A stretch of DNA of 64,000 bases from Diadema setosum (GCA_033980235.1 CM067067.1:34655200-34719199); one strand, 5' to 3'; shown: positions 11,727-24,707, counted from the stretch's first letter. Notes: a model not told the origin generated them from the letters alone. Numbers and translations: made by a program.

Positions 11727-14700
11727 TCTTATACAGTAAAAGGCGAAGTTGTTGTTGTTGTCGGGGCCTTATGTATTTCCTGTTTTATTCCGGCGTTGCT
11801 GGTTTGTCTATCTCCTCCCGAGCCGTCGGCTCCGGGCCCCCGAGACCGGTGCCGTCGGCAGCGGGAGGGTCTCCTACGTGCCTTGCACCGGGTTTCGTCC
11901 GCGCTCCGCCTCCGTGTCGACGTCGAGGACGAGAAAGAGAAATTAATTAGATAGATGCATAATGCATTTTTGTGCGTGACGTCAGAGCCGAGCGTTTTAA
12001 TATTCACCGATCCTGCGCTGGACTCCTGCCTTTCTCGATCGTCCATCTTTTAGCTTGCAGAGACAGTGGGGATACTAAAGTTAAAAAGATGATGGCGTGC
12101 AGCGAAATCTCTGTCATATTCCGGCGGACACGCACGCACGCACGCAATGTACTCTCGGGTACGGTATGCCAGTGTGTGGCCTGCGCCTGTGTATGTATTG
12201 ACGATGGTTACACGAAACACTATTTGCGTGCGCGTGATATGGACACTCATTATGGTATACTGTATACACGGCGCGGTCATAATACAAGTACAAGGGCATT
12301 TACGTACAGCGACGTTCGCAATTGGCGTGCCCAAATGAAAACAATGAATGCTGTTATTTTATTGTATTTTGCACAACTGCAGGATACCATGCAGCTCAGG
12401 TACGTCATATAGTTTACTCTCAAGTGGGGTATCATTGTACTCAGACTGTTCAGGACGGCTAAATATCCACTTAAATTTTGTCCTTGCCGATCGTACCCTT
12501 CCATTTCAGAGTACACGCGCCGCTGTTCATTCGTTTACTGCATGGCTGCTGGTAAACATGAATATTCATGAGACGAGCGGACGTGGGGATTAACCCTCGC
12601 TTTGCTGACCGCCAATTTTTGAAGTTACAAGTGGACATCAAATGTGTGGTTCTATGGTGCATCAAACCAAGTTTTGGTGATAAAAATAAAAAAGAGGGAG
12701 CAAATGACGACAAAAATATTCTTCTTTCTCCCATAACGTGGGAAAAGAAATATTAAAGAAAAAATACGAGGCCCTGAGACCCATGGATTCCCACGGGTGC
12801 CTACTTATTAAACCTAATTACTATGATCTCCCCCTCCCCAAATATGACAATGATGATTATAATGATAATATAACAATAATAATAATAATGATAATAATAA
12901 TAATGATAGTTATAATACTAATAATAACAATAATGATGATAATGTACAGTCTACAGCAGAAGAAGGACATTAATGATTATTATAATAATGATAATAAAGA
13001 TGTACAGTCTGAAGCAGATAAACGGGTGGTTCTATGATCCATTAAACCAAGGTTAGGTGATAAAAACAAAAAGAAGAGAGCAAACGAAGACCAAAATATT
13101 TTATTTCTCTCAGCACAATAGTAACAAAAACACTAGGGGTCTATATATGAAGTAGTCCTACTCAGCACAAGATTACGTATGTTATAGTATAGGGAAGCAG
13201 TTTTGGACAGTTTGCGCAGGACTGTCTTCAGAAATGCTTTTTATCAAGAGCAGGAAAATGGGGGAAACAGATTTTTACAATTCTTAACAAATTAACATTT
13301 CCGCCTCCCTTGGTTGATCATCCCTATATTATGATTCTACTCTCTCCTCTCCCCTAAATAATAATAATAATAATGTTAGTAATAATAATAATGATAATAA
13401 CAATAACAATAATACACTGAAATAATGATAATAATACAATAGGCCAATGCAAATGAATGGGGAGGGGGTGCTATGATCCATAACTTAAGAGTAGGCGGAA
13501 GAGACACAAACAGGTACTGGATTGTTTTGATGTTTAAAATGAAATAGGGGGAAACAGATTTTTACAATTCTTATCAAATTAACATTTCCGCCTCCCTTGG
13601 TTGATCATCCCTATATTATGACTCTACTCTCTCCTCTCCCCTAAATGATAATAATAATAATGTTAGTAATAATAATAATGATAATAACAATAACAATAAT
13701 ACACTGAAATAGTGATAATGATACAATAGGCCAATGCAAATGAATGGGGAGGGGGTGCTATGATCCATAACTTAAGAGTGGGCGGAAGAGACACAAACAG
13801 GTACTGGATTGTTTTGATGTTTAAAATGAAATAGCAGTGATAATGAAGCTATTTGAAACGTCTATCATTCGTAGAGAAACCTTGACATGACGGAGAAAAA
13901 GATATTCACTATCCTTGACCGATAAACTTTTTTCCTTAATTCCCTTGATTCATCCCCATGTCAATGAATAATACAAAATAATAATAAAACCGAATGACTA
14001 TGATCTCCCCTCCCACAAAATAACAATAACAATAACAATAACAATAATAATAATAATAATAATAATGATAATGCTATTTATTATGATAATAAAAACAATG
14101 AACAGTATCAATGAGATAAACGGATGGTTCTAGATCCATCAAACCAAGTTTTGATTATGAAAACAGAAATGAGGTAGCAAATGAAGACGAAAATATTCTT
14201 TGTGTATTTCTTCTCTCATAACGTGGTTGAAGAAATATTAAAGAAAAAATACGAAGCCCTGAGACCCGTGGATTCCCACAGGTGCCTAATACTTATAAAA
14301 CCTAATGACTATGATCCCCCTCCCCAAATAACAATAATAATTATAATAGCAATATAACTATAGGGGCCTAATGAGAATAATAATATGATAATAATAATGA
14401 TGATGTGTAGTCTGAAGCAGATAAACGGATGGTTCTATGATCTATCAAACCATGTTTTGGTGATTAAAAATAAAAAGGAGGGAGCAATTGAAGACGATCA
14501 AAAATAATATACTTTTGTCTCATAACGTGGGAAAAGAAATAGGACTGAAAAAAAAAAATTGCTAGGCCTTAAGACCAGCCGTGGATTCCCTCGGGTGCCT
14601 GCATGGATGCAAGAACAGGGGGTATAATTAATATCAAAGTCATAGTGTCAATAGTATCTCCCCATTCCGACGGAAGAATCTGTGGGCAGAACTTCCGGAG

Positions 14701-14992
14701 AATCTCAAAAGCGTTTTTGGTAATTTTTCCCTGAATGTTTGTTTTTTGGTTTTGTTTTGTTTTTTGTTTGTTTGTTTTTTTTGTTTTGTTTTTTGTTCTG
14801 CGGGTGTGGAAATGTGTGTGTGTGTGGGGGGGGGGGGGGTGGTGGTCATGGGTATAGAAGAGATCGAGCACAAGTAACGAAAGAATGAGAAAAAATTTCT
14901 TTTTATTTCATTAATAAAAATGTGCAAAATCGTATCTATGAGAAAAAAAAAATAAAACCCCTCAGACCCGTGGATTTCCACGGGTGCTGCTA
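11727..14992 (+). mobile_element. Helitron-like unit 4 (head type X, terminator missing its last base)
   Basis: It starts TCTTATACAG like unit 3 and has a nearly identical head. Its 3' end reads TGCTGCTA followed immediately by TCTATATA of unit 5. The final G of CTAG is therefore missing, the only such defect among the array junctions. The tail carries a tandem duplication with a period of about 286 bases (from 13261 and from 13547, each starting GGGGAAACAGATTTTTACAA). A G-run and (GT)n lie near 14814-14840. Confidence 0.8.
13261..13832 (+). repeat. Tandem duplication (period about 286 bases) in the tail of unit 4
   Basis: The block from GGGGAAACAG through GTTTAAAATGAAATAG occurs twice in direct succession with a few substitutions. 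Units 0, 3 and 7 have it once. Confidence 0.75.
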
Positions 14993-17457
14993 TCTATATA
15001 TATAATAGGCGAAGTTGTTGTTGTTGTCGCGGCCTTATATATTTCCTGTTTTATTCCGGCGTTGCTGGATTGTCTATCTCCTCCCGAGCCGTCGGCTCCG
15101 GGCAGCTGCGACCGGTGCCGTCGGCCGCGGGAGAGTATCCTGCATCGAATGGCGCGGGTTTCGTCCCCGCTCCGCCTCCGTGTCGACGTCGAGGACGAAA
15201 AAGAAAAATTAATTAGATAGATGCATAATGCATTTTTGTGCGTGACGTCAGAGCCGAGCGTTTAAATATTCACCGATCCTGCGCTGGACTCCTGCTTTCT
15301 CGATCGTCCATCTTTTAGCTTGCAGAGACAGTGGGGATACTCAAGTCAAAAAGATGATGGCGTGCAGCGAAATCTCTGTCATATTCCGGTGGACACGCAC
15401 GCACACACACAATGTACTCTCGGGTACGGTATGCCAGTGTGTGGCCTGAGCCTGTGTATGTATTGACGATGGTTACACGAAACACTATCTGCGTGCGCGT
15501 GATATGGACACTCATTATGGTATATCAAGGAGGCATACCTCCTTATGCCTTGGGTATATCAATACACGGCGCGGTCATTGTTAGTACAAGGGCATTTACG
15601 TACAGCGACGTTCGCCATTGGCGTGCCCAAATGAAAACAACGAATGCTGTTATTTTATTGTATTTTGCACAACTGCAGGATACTGCAGCTCAGGTATATC
15701 ATTTAATTTACTGTCAAGTTGGGTATCATTGTACTCAGACTGTTCAGGAGGGCTAAATATCCACTTAAATTTTGTCCTTGCCGATCGTACCCTTCCATAT
15801 CAGTGTACACGCGCCCGCTGTTCATTCGTTTACTATGGCTGCTGTAAACATGAATATTCATGAGACGAGCGGACGCGGGGGAAACCCTCGCTTTGCTGAC
15901 CGCCAATTTTTGAAGTTACAAGTGGACATCAAAATGTGTGGTTCTATGGTGCATCAAACCAAGTTTTGGTGATAAAAATAAAAAAAGAGGGAGCAAATGA
16001 CGACAAAAATATTTTTCTTTCTCCCATTACGTGGGAAAAGAAATATTAAAGAAAAAATACGAGGCCCTGAGACCCATGGATTCCCACGGATGCCTATACT
16101 TATTAAAGCTATAATGACTATCATCTCCCCTCCCAAAATAATTTTATTAAATGAAATTAAATGTAATAATAGTATTCATAATAATAACAATAATGATAAT
16201 GTACAGTCTGAAGCAGATAAACGGGTGAGGATTATGTAAACATATTGTCGTTGTGTGGGATTTCTTTTTTTAAATGATGTGTTAAAAAATAAATATTATT
16301 CATGACATACGACATTTTTTAGCTTTTTCATGAAGAGAAAAGATGTGTACGTGCGTTGGGGCCAGAAAGGGCTCATGTTTTTGTTTTTGTTTTTTTTCAA
16401 CGGGCGTCGAGACTGAGGGTAAATGGCATGGGGGAGGGGAGATAAGCAGGGCAAAATGTCAATGGCCCCTCCTTCCCCCGTGCTTCGACGGGAAGAATCT
16501 TTGGGCAAAGAAGACAACCCTCGAATTTCCACGGGTGCTGCTAAGTTGATCTGTGATAACAGCAAGCGGGGTTATTTTAAAGTCCCATTCCATGGACCGG
16601 CTCCTCAGCTCATGTGTTAAGAGGGGATGGCCATGGGTAGAAGAGGGTGCAAAAGAAGGAAGGAGAAAATAATAAAGTTCTTTCTTTCTGACTACTAAAA
16701 ACGCGGCGAAAAATAATATGAATAAATACCCACGGATGCCTACTTATTAAACCTATAATGACTATATCATCTCCCCTCCCAAAATAATATTTTATTAAAT
16801 GATGATACATTGATAGTATTCATAAAATAATGATAATAATGATAATGTACAGTCTGAAGCAGATAAACGGGCGAGGATATGTAAACATATCGTTGTGTGG
16901 GTTGCATTTTTTTTTAATGACGTACGTGGTAAAATGAATATTATTCATGACATACGCCACTTTTCAGCTTTTTCATGGAGAGAAAAGATGTGTGTGCGTT
17001 GGGGACAGATAAGGCTCATGTATTGTTTTTTTTTTTTTCAACGGGCGTCGAGACTGAGGGCGAATGGCATGGGGAAGGGGGAGATATGCAGGACAAAATG
17101 TCAATGGCACCCCCCCCCCCCCCTGGTGCTTCGACGGGAAGAATTTTTGGGCAAAGATGACAATCCTCGAATTTCCACGGGTGCTGCTTGATCTGTGATA
17201 ACAGCAAGTGGGTTTATTTTAAAGTCCCATTCCATGGACTGGCTCCTCAGCTCAGGTGTTAGGAGGGGATGCCGATGGCCATGGGCAGTGCCGTATATAC
17301 GGCACTGGCCATGGGTATATAGAAGAGGGTGCAAAAGAAGAAAGGAGAAAATAGTAAAGTTCTTTCTTTTTGACTACTAAAAACGCGGCGAATAATATGA
17401 ATAAATTCAAAAAAATATGAGGCCCTCAGACCCGTGGATTTCCACGGGTGCTGCTAG
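14993..17457 (+). mobile_element. Helitron-like unit 5 (head type Y)
   Basis: It starts TCTATATATATAATAGG and ends in CTAG at 17454-17457. The head carries a variant of the Y-specific palindrome around 15527-15551, with a partial duplication (AAGGAGGCATACC..TATGCCTT). The tail carries a poly-C tract near 17110-17123 and the perfect palindrome CAGTGCCGTATATACGGCAC at 17286-17307 (22 bases in full). Confidence 0.8.
17286..17307. repeat. 22-base perfect palindrome near the 3' end of unit 5
   Basis: CAGTGCCGTAT pairs exactly with ATACGGCACTG. It lies between two GGCCATGGG copies, about 150 bases before the terminal hairpin. The same palindrome is in unit 6 (19760-19781), and a one-base-altered version is in unit 2 (8555-8576). 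Confidence 0.85.
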
Positions 17458-19931
17458 TCTATATATATAATAGGCGAAGTTGTTGTTGTTGTCGCGGCCT
17501 TATGTATTTCCTGTTTTATTCCGGCGTTGCTGGATTGTCTATCTCCTCCCGAGCCGTCGGCTCCGGGCAGCTGCGACCGGTGCCGTCGGCCGCGGGAGAG
17601 TATCCTGCATCGAATGGCGCGGGTTTCGTCCCCGCTCCGCCTCCGTGTCGACGTCGAGGACGAAAAAGAAAAATTAATTAGATAGATGCATAATGCATTT
17701 TTGTGAGTGACGAAAGAGCCGAGCGTTTTAATATTCACCGATCCTGCGCTGGACTCCTGCTTTCTCGATCGTCCATCTTTTAGCTTGCAGAGACAATGGG
17801 GATACTAAAGTCAAAAAGATGATGGCGTGCAGCGAAATCTCTGTCATATTCCGGCGGACACGCACGCACACACACAATGTACTCTCCGGTACGGTATGCC
17901 AGTGTGTGGCGCCTGAGCCTGTGTATATGTATTGACGATGGTTACACGAAACACTATCTGCGTGCGCGTGATATGGACACTCATTATGGTATATCAAGGA
18001 GGTATACCTCCTTGGGTATATCAACACACGGCGCGGTCATTGTTAGTACAAGGGCATTTACGTACAGCGACGTTCGCCATTGGCGTGCCCAAATGAAAAC
18101 AACGAATGCTGTTATTTTATTGTATTTTGCACAACTGCAGGATATTGCAGCTCAGGTATGTCATTTAATTTACTCTCAAGTCGGGTATCATTGTACTCAG
18201 ACTGTTCAGGACGGCTAAATATCCACTTAAATTTTGTCCTTGCCGATCGTACCCTTCCATATCAGAGTACACGCGCCGCTGTTCATGGCTGCTGTAAACA
18301 TGAATATTCATAAGACGAGCGGACGCGGGGGAAACCCTCGCTTTGCTGACCGCCAATTTTTGAAGTTACAAGTGGACATCAAATGTGTGGTTCTATGGTG
18401 CATCAAACCAAGTTTTGGTGATAAAAATAAAAAAGAGGGAGCAAATGACGACAAAAATATTCTTTCTCCCATTACGTGGGAAAAGAAATATTAAAGAAAA
18501 AATACGAGGCCCTGAGACCCATGGATTCCCACGGGTGCCTACTTATTAAAGCTATAATGACTATCATCTCCCCTCCCAAAATAATTTTATTAAATGAAAT
18601 TAAATGTAATAATAGTATTCATAATAATAACAATAATGATAATGTACAGTCTGAAGCAGATAAACGGGTGAGGATTATGTAAACATATTGTCGTTGTGTG
18701 GGATTTCTTTTTTTAAATGATGTGTTAAAAAATAAATATTATTCATGACATACGCCATTTTTTAGCTTTTTCATGAAGAGAAAAGATGTGTACGTGCGTT
18801 GGGGCCAGAAAGGGCTCATGTTTTTTGCTCATGTATTGTTTTTTTTTTTTCCAACGGGCGTCGAGACTGAGGGCAAATGGCATGGGGGAGGGGAGATATG
18901 CAGGGCAAAATGTCAATGGCACCCCCTTCCCCCGTGCTTCGACGGGAAGAATCTTTGGGCAAAGAAGACAACCCTCGAATTTCCACGGGTGCTGCTAAGT
19001 TGATCTGTGATAACAGCAAGCGGGGTTATTTTAAAGTCCCATTCCATGGACCAGCTCCTCAGCTCATGTGTTAGGAGGGGATGGCCATGGGTAGAAGAGG
19101 GTGCAAAAGAAGGAAGGAGAAAATAATAAAATTCTTTCTTTCTGACTACTAAAAACGTGGCGAAAAATAATATGAATAAACACCCACGGATCCCTGCTTA
19201 TTAAACCTATAATGACTATATCATCTCCCCTCCCAAAATAATATTTATTAAATGATGATACAATAATAGTATTCATAAAATAATGAAAATAATGATAATG
19301 TACAGTCTGAAGCAGATAAACGGGCGAGGATATGTAAACATATTGTTGTGTGGGTTGTATTTTTTTTTGGAATGACGTACGTGGTAAAATTAATATTATT
19401 CATGACATACGCCACTTTTCAGCTTTTTCATGAAGAGAAAAGATGTGTGTGCGTTGGGGACAGATAGGGCTCATGTATTGTTTTTTGTTTGTTTGTTTGT
19501 TTGTTTTTCCAACGGGCGTCGAGACTGAGGGCGAATGGCATGGGGAAGGGGGAGATATGCAGGGCAAAATGTCAATGGCACCCCCCCCCCCCCCCCCCCC
19601 GGTGCTTCGACGGGAAGAATCTTTGGGCAAAGATGACAATCCTCGAATTTCCACGGGTGCTGCTAAGTTGATCTGTGATAACAGCAAGCGGGGTTATTTT
19701 AAAGTCCCATTCCATGGACCGGCTCCTCAGCTCAGGTGTTAGGAGGGGATGGCCATGGGCAGTGCCGTATATACGGCACTGGCCATGGGTATATAGAAAA
19801 GGGTGCAAAGGAAGAAAGGAGAAAATAGTAAAGTTCTTTCTTTTTGACTACTAAAAACGCGGCGAATAATATGAATAAATTCAAAAAAATATGAGGCCCT
19901 CAGACCCGTGGATTTCCACGGGTGCTGCTAG
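17458..19931 (+). mobile_element. Helitron-like unit 6 (head type Y)
   Basis: It starts TCTATATATATAATAGG and ends in CTAG at 19928-19931. The palindrome AAGGAGGTATACCTCCTT is at 17996-18013. The TGACGTCA found in the other heads is altered to TGACGAAA near 17709. The tail palindrome is at 19760-19781, and a poly-C tract at about 19580-19600. Its length and tail layout match unit 5 closely. Confidence 0.8.
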
Positions 19932-21094
19932 TCTATAATAGTAAAAGGCGAAGTTGTTGTTGTTGTCGGGGCCTTATGTATTTCCTGTTTTATTCCGGCG
20001 TTGCTGGTTTGTCTATCTCCTCCCGAGCCGTCGGCTCCGGGCCCCCGAGACCGGTGCCGTCGGCAGCGGGAGGGTCTCTTACGTGCCTTGGACCGGGTTT
20101 CGTCCGCTCTCCGCCTCCGTGTCGACGTCGAGGACGAAAAAGAAAAATTAATTAGATAGATGCATAATGCATTTTTGTGCGTGACGTCAGAGCCGAGCGT
20201 TTAAATATTCACCGATCCTGCGCTGGACTCTTGCTTTCTCGATCGTCCATCTTTTAGCTTGCAGAGACAGTGGGGATACTAAAGTCAAAAAGATGATGGC
20301 GTGCAGCGAAATCTCTGTCATATTCCGCCGGACACGCACGCACGCACACAATGTACTCTCGGGTACGGTACGGTATGCCAGTGTGTGGACGGCCTGCGCC
20401 TGTGTATGTATTGACGATGGTTACACGCGAAACACTATCTGCGTGCGTGTGATATGGACACTCATAACAATGGTACAATACACGGCGCGGCGCGGCCATT
20501 GTCAGTACAAGGGCATTTACGTACAGCGACGTTCGCCATTGGCGTGCCAAAATGAAAACAACGAATGCTGTTATTTTATTGTATTTTGCACAACTGCAGG
20601 ATACTATGCAGCTCAGGTATGTCATTTAGTTTACTCTCAAGTCGGGTATCATTGTACTCAGACTGTTCAGGACGGCTAAATATCCACTTAAATTTTGTCC
20701 TTGCCGATCGTACCCTTCCATATCAGAGTACACGCGCCGCTGTTCATTCGTTTACTGCATGGCTGCTGTTAACATGAATATTCATAAGACGAGCGGACGC
20801 GGGGGAAACCCTCGCTTTGCTGACCGCCAATTTTTGAAGGTACAAGTGGACATCAAATGAGTTGTTCTGTGGTGCATCAAACCAAGTTTTGGTTATAAAA
20901 ATAAAAAAGAGGGAGCAAATGACGACAAAAATATTCTTCTTTCTCCCATAACGTGAGAAACGAGTTAAAGAAAAAATACGAGGCCTTGAGATCCATGGAT
21001 TGCAACGGGTGCTTACTTATTAAACCTAATGACTATTTGATCTCCCCCTTCCAAAATAATAATGGAGATTACAGTGGTAATATAATGATAGGCC

Positions 21095-21147
<53 letters not shown>

Positions 21148-21171
21148 TATAATAATAATATAATAATAATT

Positions 21172-22965
21172 CAATTCAATTCAATTCAATTCGTTTATTC
21201 ATCTCATTTTCGGATAAAACAATACAACAGTATTGGATTTTACAATACACGAAAGGATAATCAATCATTTACATATAACAGTGAAAATGAAAAAAGAGAA
21301 CTTGAGAAAAGCCAAAAAGGCCTTGTGAAGTAAGTTCCCTTACGATTATGCACAAAACAATTGATTTTTAAGGTACAAAGTGTAGACATGGACAGAAAAC
21401 CAACAAATACAACAAAACATAACATAACAAAACAAAACAAAAACATAAGACAAATGATATGATAAATTGACTATGACTATGTGTGATTTGCTAGAAGGTA
21501 TATTTTCAAAAATTTCTTAAAAGAGGACAGGCTATTGCGTGAACAAATATCTCTAGGAATCGAATACCAGATTAACGGAAATTGGTGACGTACAGAGTTT
21601 GAAACCAGATTTGTTTTTACTACCCACCTATGAAATCTATTGCAATTTCGTGTATTGTATTTATGAATTTCATTATTAGTTGAAAACATACATGAAATAT
21701 TATGAGGTAACATATCTTTGAAATAATAAAATCCCAAAACAGCGGTATTATAAGTATACAAATCAAATATATTCAAAGTATTAAATTTACGAAAAAGAGG
21801 AGCCGAATGAGCAAAATAATGACTACCAGAGCATATTCGTAATGCTTTTTTCTGCAATTTATGTAAAACTTCTATCTTGGCTTTATTATATTTGCCCCAT
21901 ACAGATACACAATAATTAAGATACGGCAGCATAAATGTATTATACAGCAAAAAAAGTGCAAACTCTGGAAGAATATTTTTCAATCTATATAATATACCTA
22001 CACATTTAGATACCTTATTTGCTACATTCGTTATATGTACATCCCAATGCATATTACTCTGAATATAAACACCAAGAAAATTTACCGAATCAACTTTCTT
22101 TAGAGGAACAGAATCAATAGAACATAACACATCATCAAAAATATATTTATCATCACAAACATTACGGTGAAATATAACATAATTTGTCTTAACAAAATTA
22201 ACAATTAATTTATTTACTTTAAACCAATTACTAACTTTATCTAACTCCTGATTAACTTTAATCTCAATATCAATCAAAGTTGGATGAGTATAAAACAAAG
22301 TAGTATCATCAGCATACATCACATACTTAAACATAGTAGAACTTTGAACAATATCATTAATATAAATCAAAAACAATAAAGGACCTAAAATAGAACCTTG
22401 CGGAACACCCCGGGTTATTAATGAATAATTTGAGGAACAATTCTTAAATGATGTATATTGAAATCTATCAGACAAATAATTTTTAAACCAGAGTAAAGGT
22501 GTCCCACGTACCCCATAATGTTCTAACTTATATAAAAGAATAGTATGATCAACAACATCAAATGCTTTTGACAAATCCATAAATATTCCAATAGCATATT
22601 TGTTAAGGGTTAGAGCAGAAATAATCTTATCTTGTAAATCTATAACAGCATGAGTGGTTGAATGATTTCGTCTGAAGCCATATTGACAATTAGAAAGTAT
22701 ATCAAATTTTGTTAGAAAAGAATACAGACGGATATATATACACTTTTCAAGTAGTTTTGATATGACAGGGAGAACTGATATAGGTCTATAGTTTTGTAAT
22801 AAATGCGGGTCATCTTTCTTGTATATTGGAATAATTTTTGCAATTTTCAATTTTGTTGGGACATCACCAGAACTTAAAGACAAATTAAATATATAATCAA
22901 GAGGTTTAACAATAGAATATATTATCTGTTTCAAAATATTGCAACTTAGATTATCATTATATATA
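21172..22965 (-). mobile_element. 5'-truncated non-LTR retrotransposon (CR1/L2/Jockey-like group) inserted in unit 7
   Basis: On the minus strand the element enters at about 22965, within Helitron tail sequence. It encodes a reverse transcriptase and ends in a short (GAATT)n tail at 21172-21191, next to an (AAT)n tract. No endonuclease domain precedes the polymerase, so it is 5' truncated, as is usual for target-primed insertions. The family call rests on polymerase motifs. Confidence 0.85.
21477..22965 (-). CDS. Reverse transcriptase domain of a non-LTR retrotransposon (5'-truncated ORF)
   Basis: The open frame starts at 23027, but its first 15-20 codons are Helitron sequence and the element proper begins near 22965. 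Residues are counted from 23027. Residues 70-90 hold KKDDPHLLQNYRPISVLPV. The first catalytic aspartate region is FMDLSKAFDVVDH (149-161), motif B is RGVPQGSILGPLLF (206-219), and the catalytic centre is YADD (238-241). A maturase/thumb-like region and a C-terminal basic segment follow to residue 516. The product would copy element RNA at a nicked target. All polymerase motifs are intact and there is no internal stop or frameshift, so the insertion is fairly recent. The endonuclease is missing, so this copy should be immobile. Confidence 0.9.
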
Positions 22966-23720
22966 TATAATGATAATAAAAATGTACAGTCTGGCGAAGC
23001 AGATAAACGGGTGGTTCTATGATTCATATCAAACCAAGGTTTGGTGATAAAAACAGAAAGAAGAGAGCAAACGAAGACGAAAATATTGTATTTCTCTCAG
23101 CACAATAGTAACAAAAACACTAGGGGTCTATAATTAGTAGTCCAACTCAGCACAAGAATACGTATGTTAGTGCAGTGAAGCAGTTTTGGACAGTTTGCAC
23201 AGGACTGTCTTCAGAAAAGCTTTTTATCAATAGCAGAAAAATGGGGGAAACAGATTTTTACAATTCTTAACAAATTAACATTTCCGCCTCCCTTGGTTGA
23301 TCATCCCTTTATCATGACTCTACGCTCTCCTCTCCCCTAAATAATAATAATAATGTTAGTAATAATAATAATAATAATAATAACAATAACAATGATACAC
23401 TGAAATAATGATAATAATACAGTAGGCCAATGCAAATGAATGGGGAGGGGGTGCTATGATCCATAACTTAAGAGTGGGCGGAAGAGACACAAACACGTAC
23501 TGGATTGTTTTGATGTTTAAAATGAAATATCAATGATAATGAAGCTATTTGAAACGTCTATCAGTCGCAGAGTAACCTTGACATGACGGAAAAAAAGATA
23601 TTCACTACCCTTGACCGATAAACTTTTTTCCTTAATTCCCTTGATTCATCCCCATGTCAATGAATGATATAAAATAATAATAAAACCGAATGACTATGAT
23701 CTCCCCTCCCACAAAATAAC

Positions 23721-23764
<44 letters not shown>

Positions 23765-24441
23765 TAATGCTAATTATTATGATAATAAAAACAATGAACA
23801 GTATCAATGAGATAAACGGGTGGTTCTAGATCCATCAAACTAAGTTTTGATTATGAAAATAGAAATGAGGGAGCAAATGAAGACGAAAATATTCTTTGTG
23901 TATTTCTTCTCTCATAACGTGGTTGAAAAAATATCAAAGGAAAAATACGAAGCCCTGAGACCTGTGGATTCCCACGGGTGCCTTATACTTATAAAACCTA
24001 ATAATTATGATCCCCTCCACAAATAACAATAATAATTATAATAGCAATATAAGAATAGGGGCCTAATGAGAATAATGATATGGTAACAATAATGATGATG
24101 TATAGTCTGAAGCAGATAAACGGATGGTTCTATGATCTATCAAACCAAGTTTTGGTGATTAAAAACAAAAAGAAGGGAGCAATTGAAGGCGATCAAAAAT
24201 TGTTCTCTCATAACGTGGGAAAAGAAATAGGAATGAAAATAAAAAATTGCTAGGCCTTGAGACCAGCCCAGGATTCCCTCGGGTGCATGCATGGATGCAA
24301 GAGCAGGGGGTATAATAATATCAAAGTCATAGTGTCAATAGTATCTCCCCATTCCAACGGGATGAATCTGTGGGCAGAATTTCCGGACAATCTCATAAGC
24401 GTTTTTGGTAATTTTTCCCTGAATGTTTGTTTTTGGGTTTT

Positions 24442-24475
<34 letters not shown>

Positions 24476-24673
24476 TGTTTTTTTTTGCTCTGTGGGGGTG
24501 GAAATGTGTGTGTGTGTGGGGGGGGGGTGGTGGTCATGGGTAGAAGAGATCGAGGACAAGTAACGAAAGAATGAGAAAAATTTTCTTTTTATTTCATCAA
24601 TAAAAATGTGCAAAATCGTATCTATGAGAAAAAAAAAAACCCTCAGACCCGTGGATTTCCACGGGTACTGCTA

Positions 24674-24674
<1 letters not shown>

Positions 24675-24707
<33 letters not shown>

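Larger units (their letters stand above)
1966..24674 (+). repeat. Head-to-tail tandem array of Helitron-like elements (one truncated plus seven full units)
   Basis: Units follow one another without spacer. The 3' end of each is a hairpin (CCCGTGGATTTCCACGGG) followed by TGCTGCTAG, and the next base pair starts TCTATA or TCTTATA. TC at the 5' end, a 3' hairpin a few bases before CTRR (here CTAG), and a following T are the classical Helitron termini. Junctions are at 3504/3505, 5700/5701, 8727/8728, 11726/11727, 14992/14993, 17457/17458 and 19931/19932. The array ends at 24674 with CTAG then T. Each unit has a GC- and CpG-rich head of about 1.05 kb and an AT-rich tail made of modules that repeat degenerate versions of the same hairpin. 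Apart from an inserted retrotransposon, no ORF exceeds about 150 codons, so no Rep/helicase is encoded. Confidence 0.8.
19932..24674 (+). mobile_element. Helitron-like unit 7 (head type X, interrupted by a retrotransposon)
   Basis: It starts TCTATAATAGTAAAAGG and ends in CTAG at 24671-24674, followed by T and a TA microsatellite, the expected Helitron target context. About 1.8 kb of non-LTR retrotransposon interrupts the tail (21172 to about 22965). Without it the unit is about 2.95 kb, like units 3 and 4. The tail also has long (AAT)n tracts near 21097-21170. Confidence 0.8.

Noticed and set aside
3478..19919. Regularly recurring hairpins considered as a CRISPR-like or satellite array
   Set aside because: The spacing is hundreds of bases and irregular, the genome is eukaryotic, and the repeats coincide with Helitron ends and tail modules.
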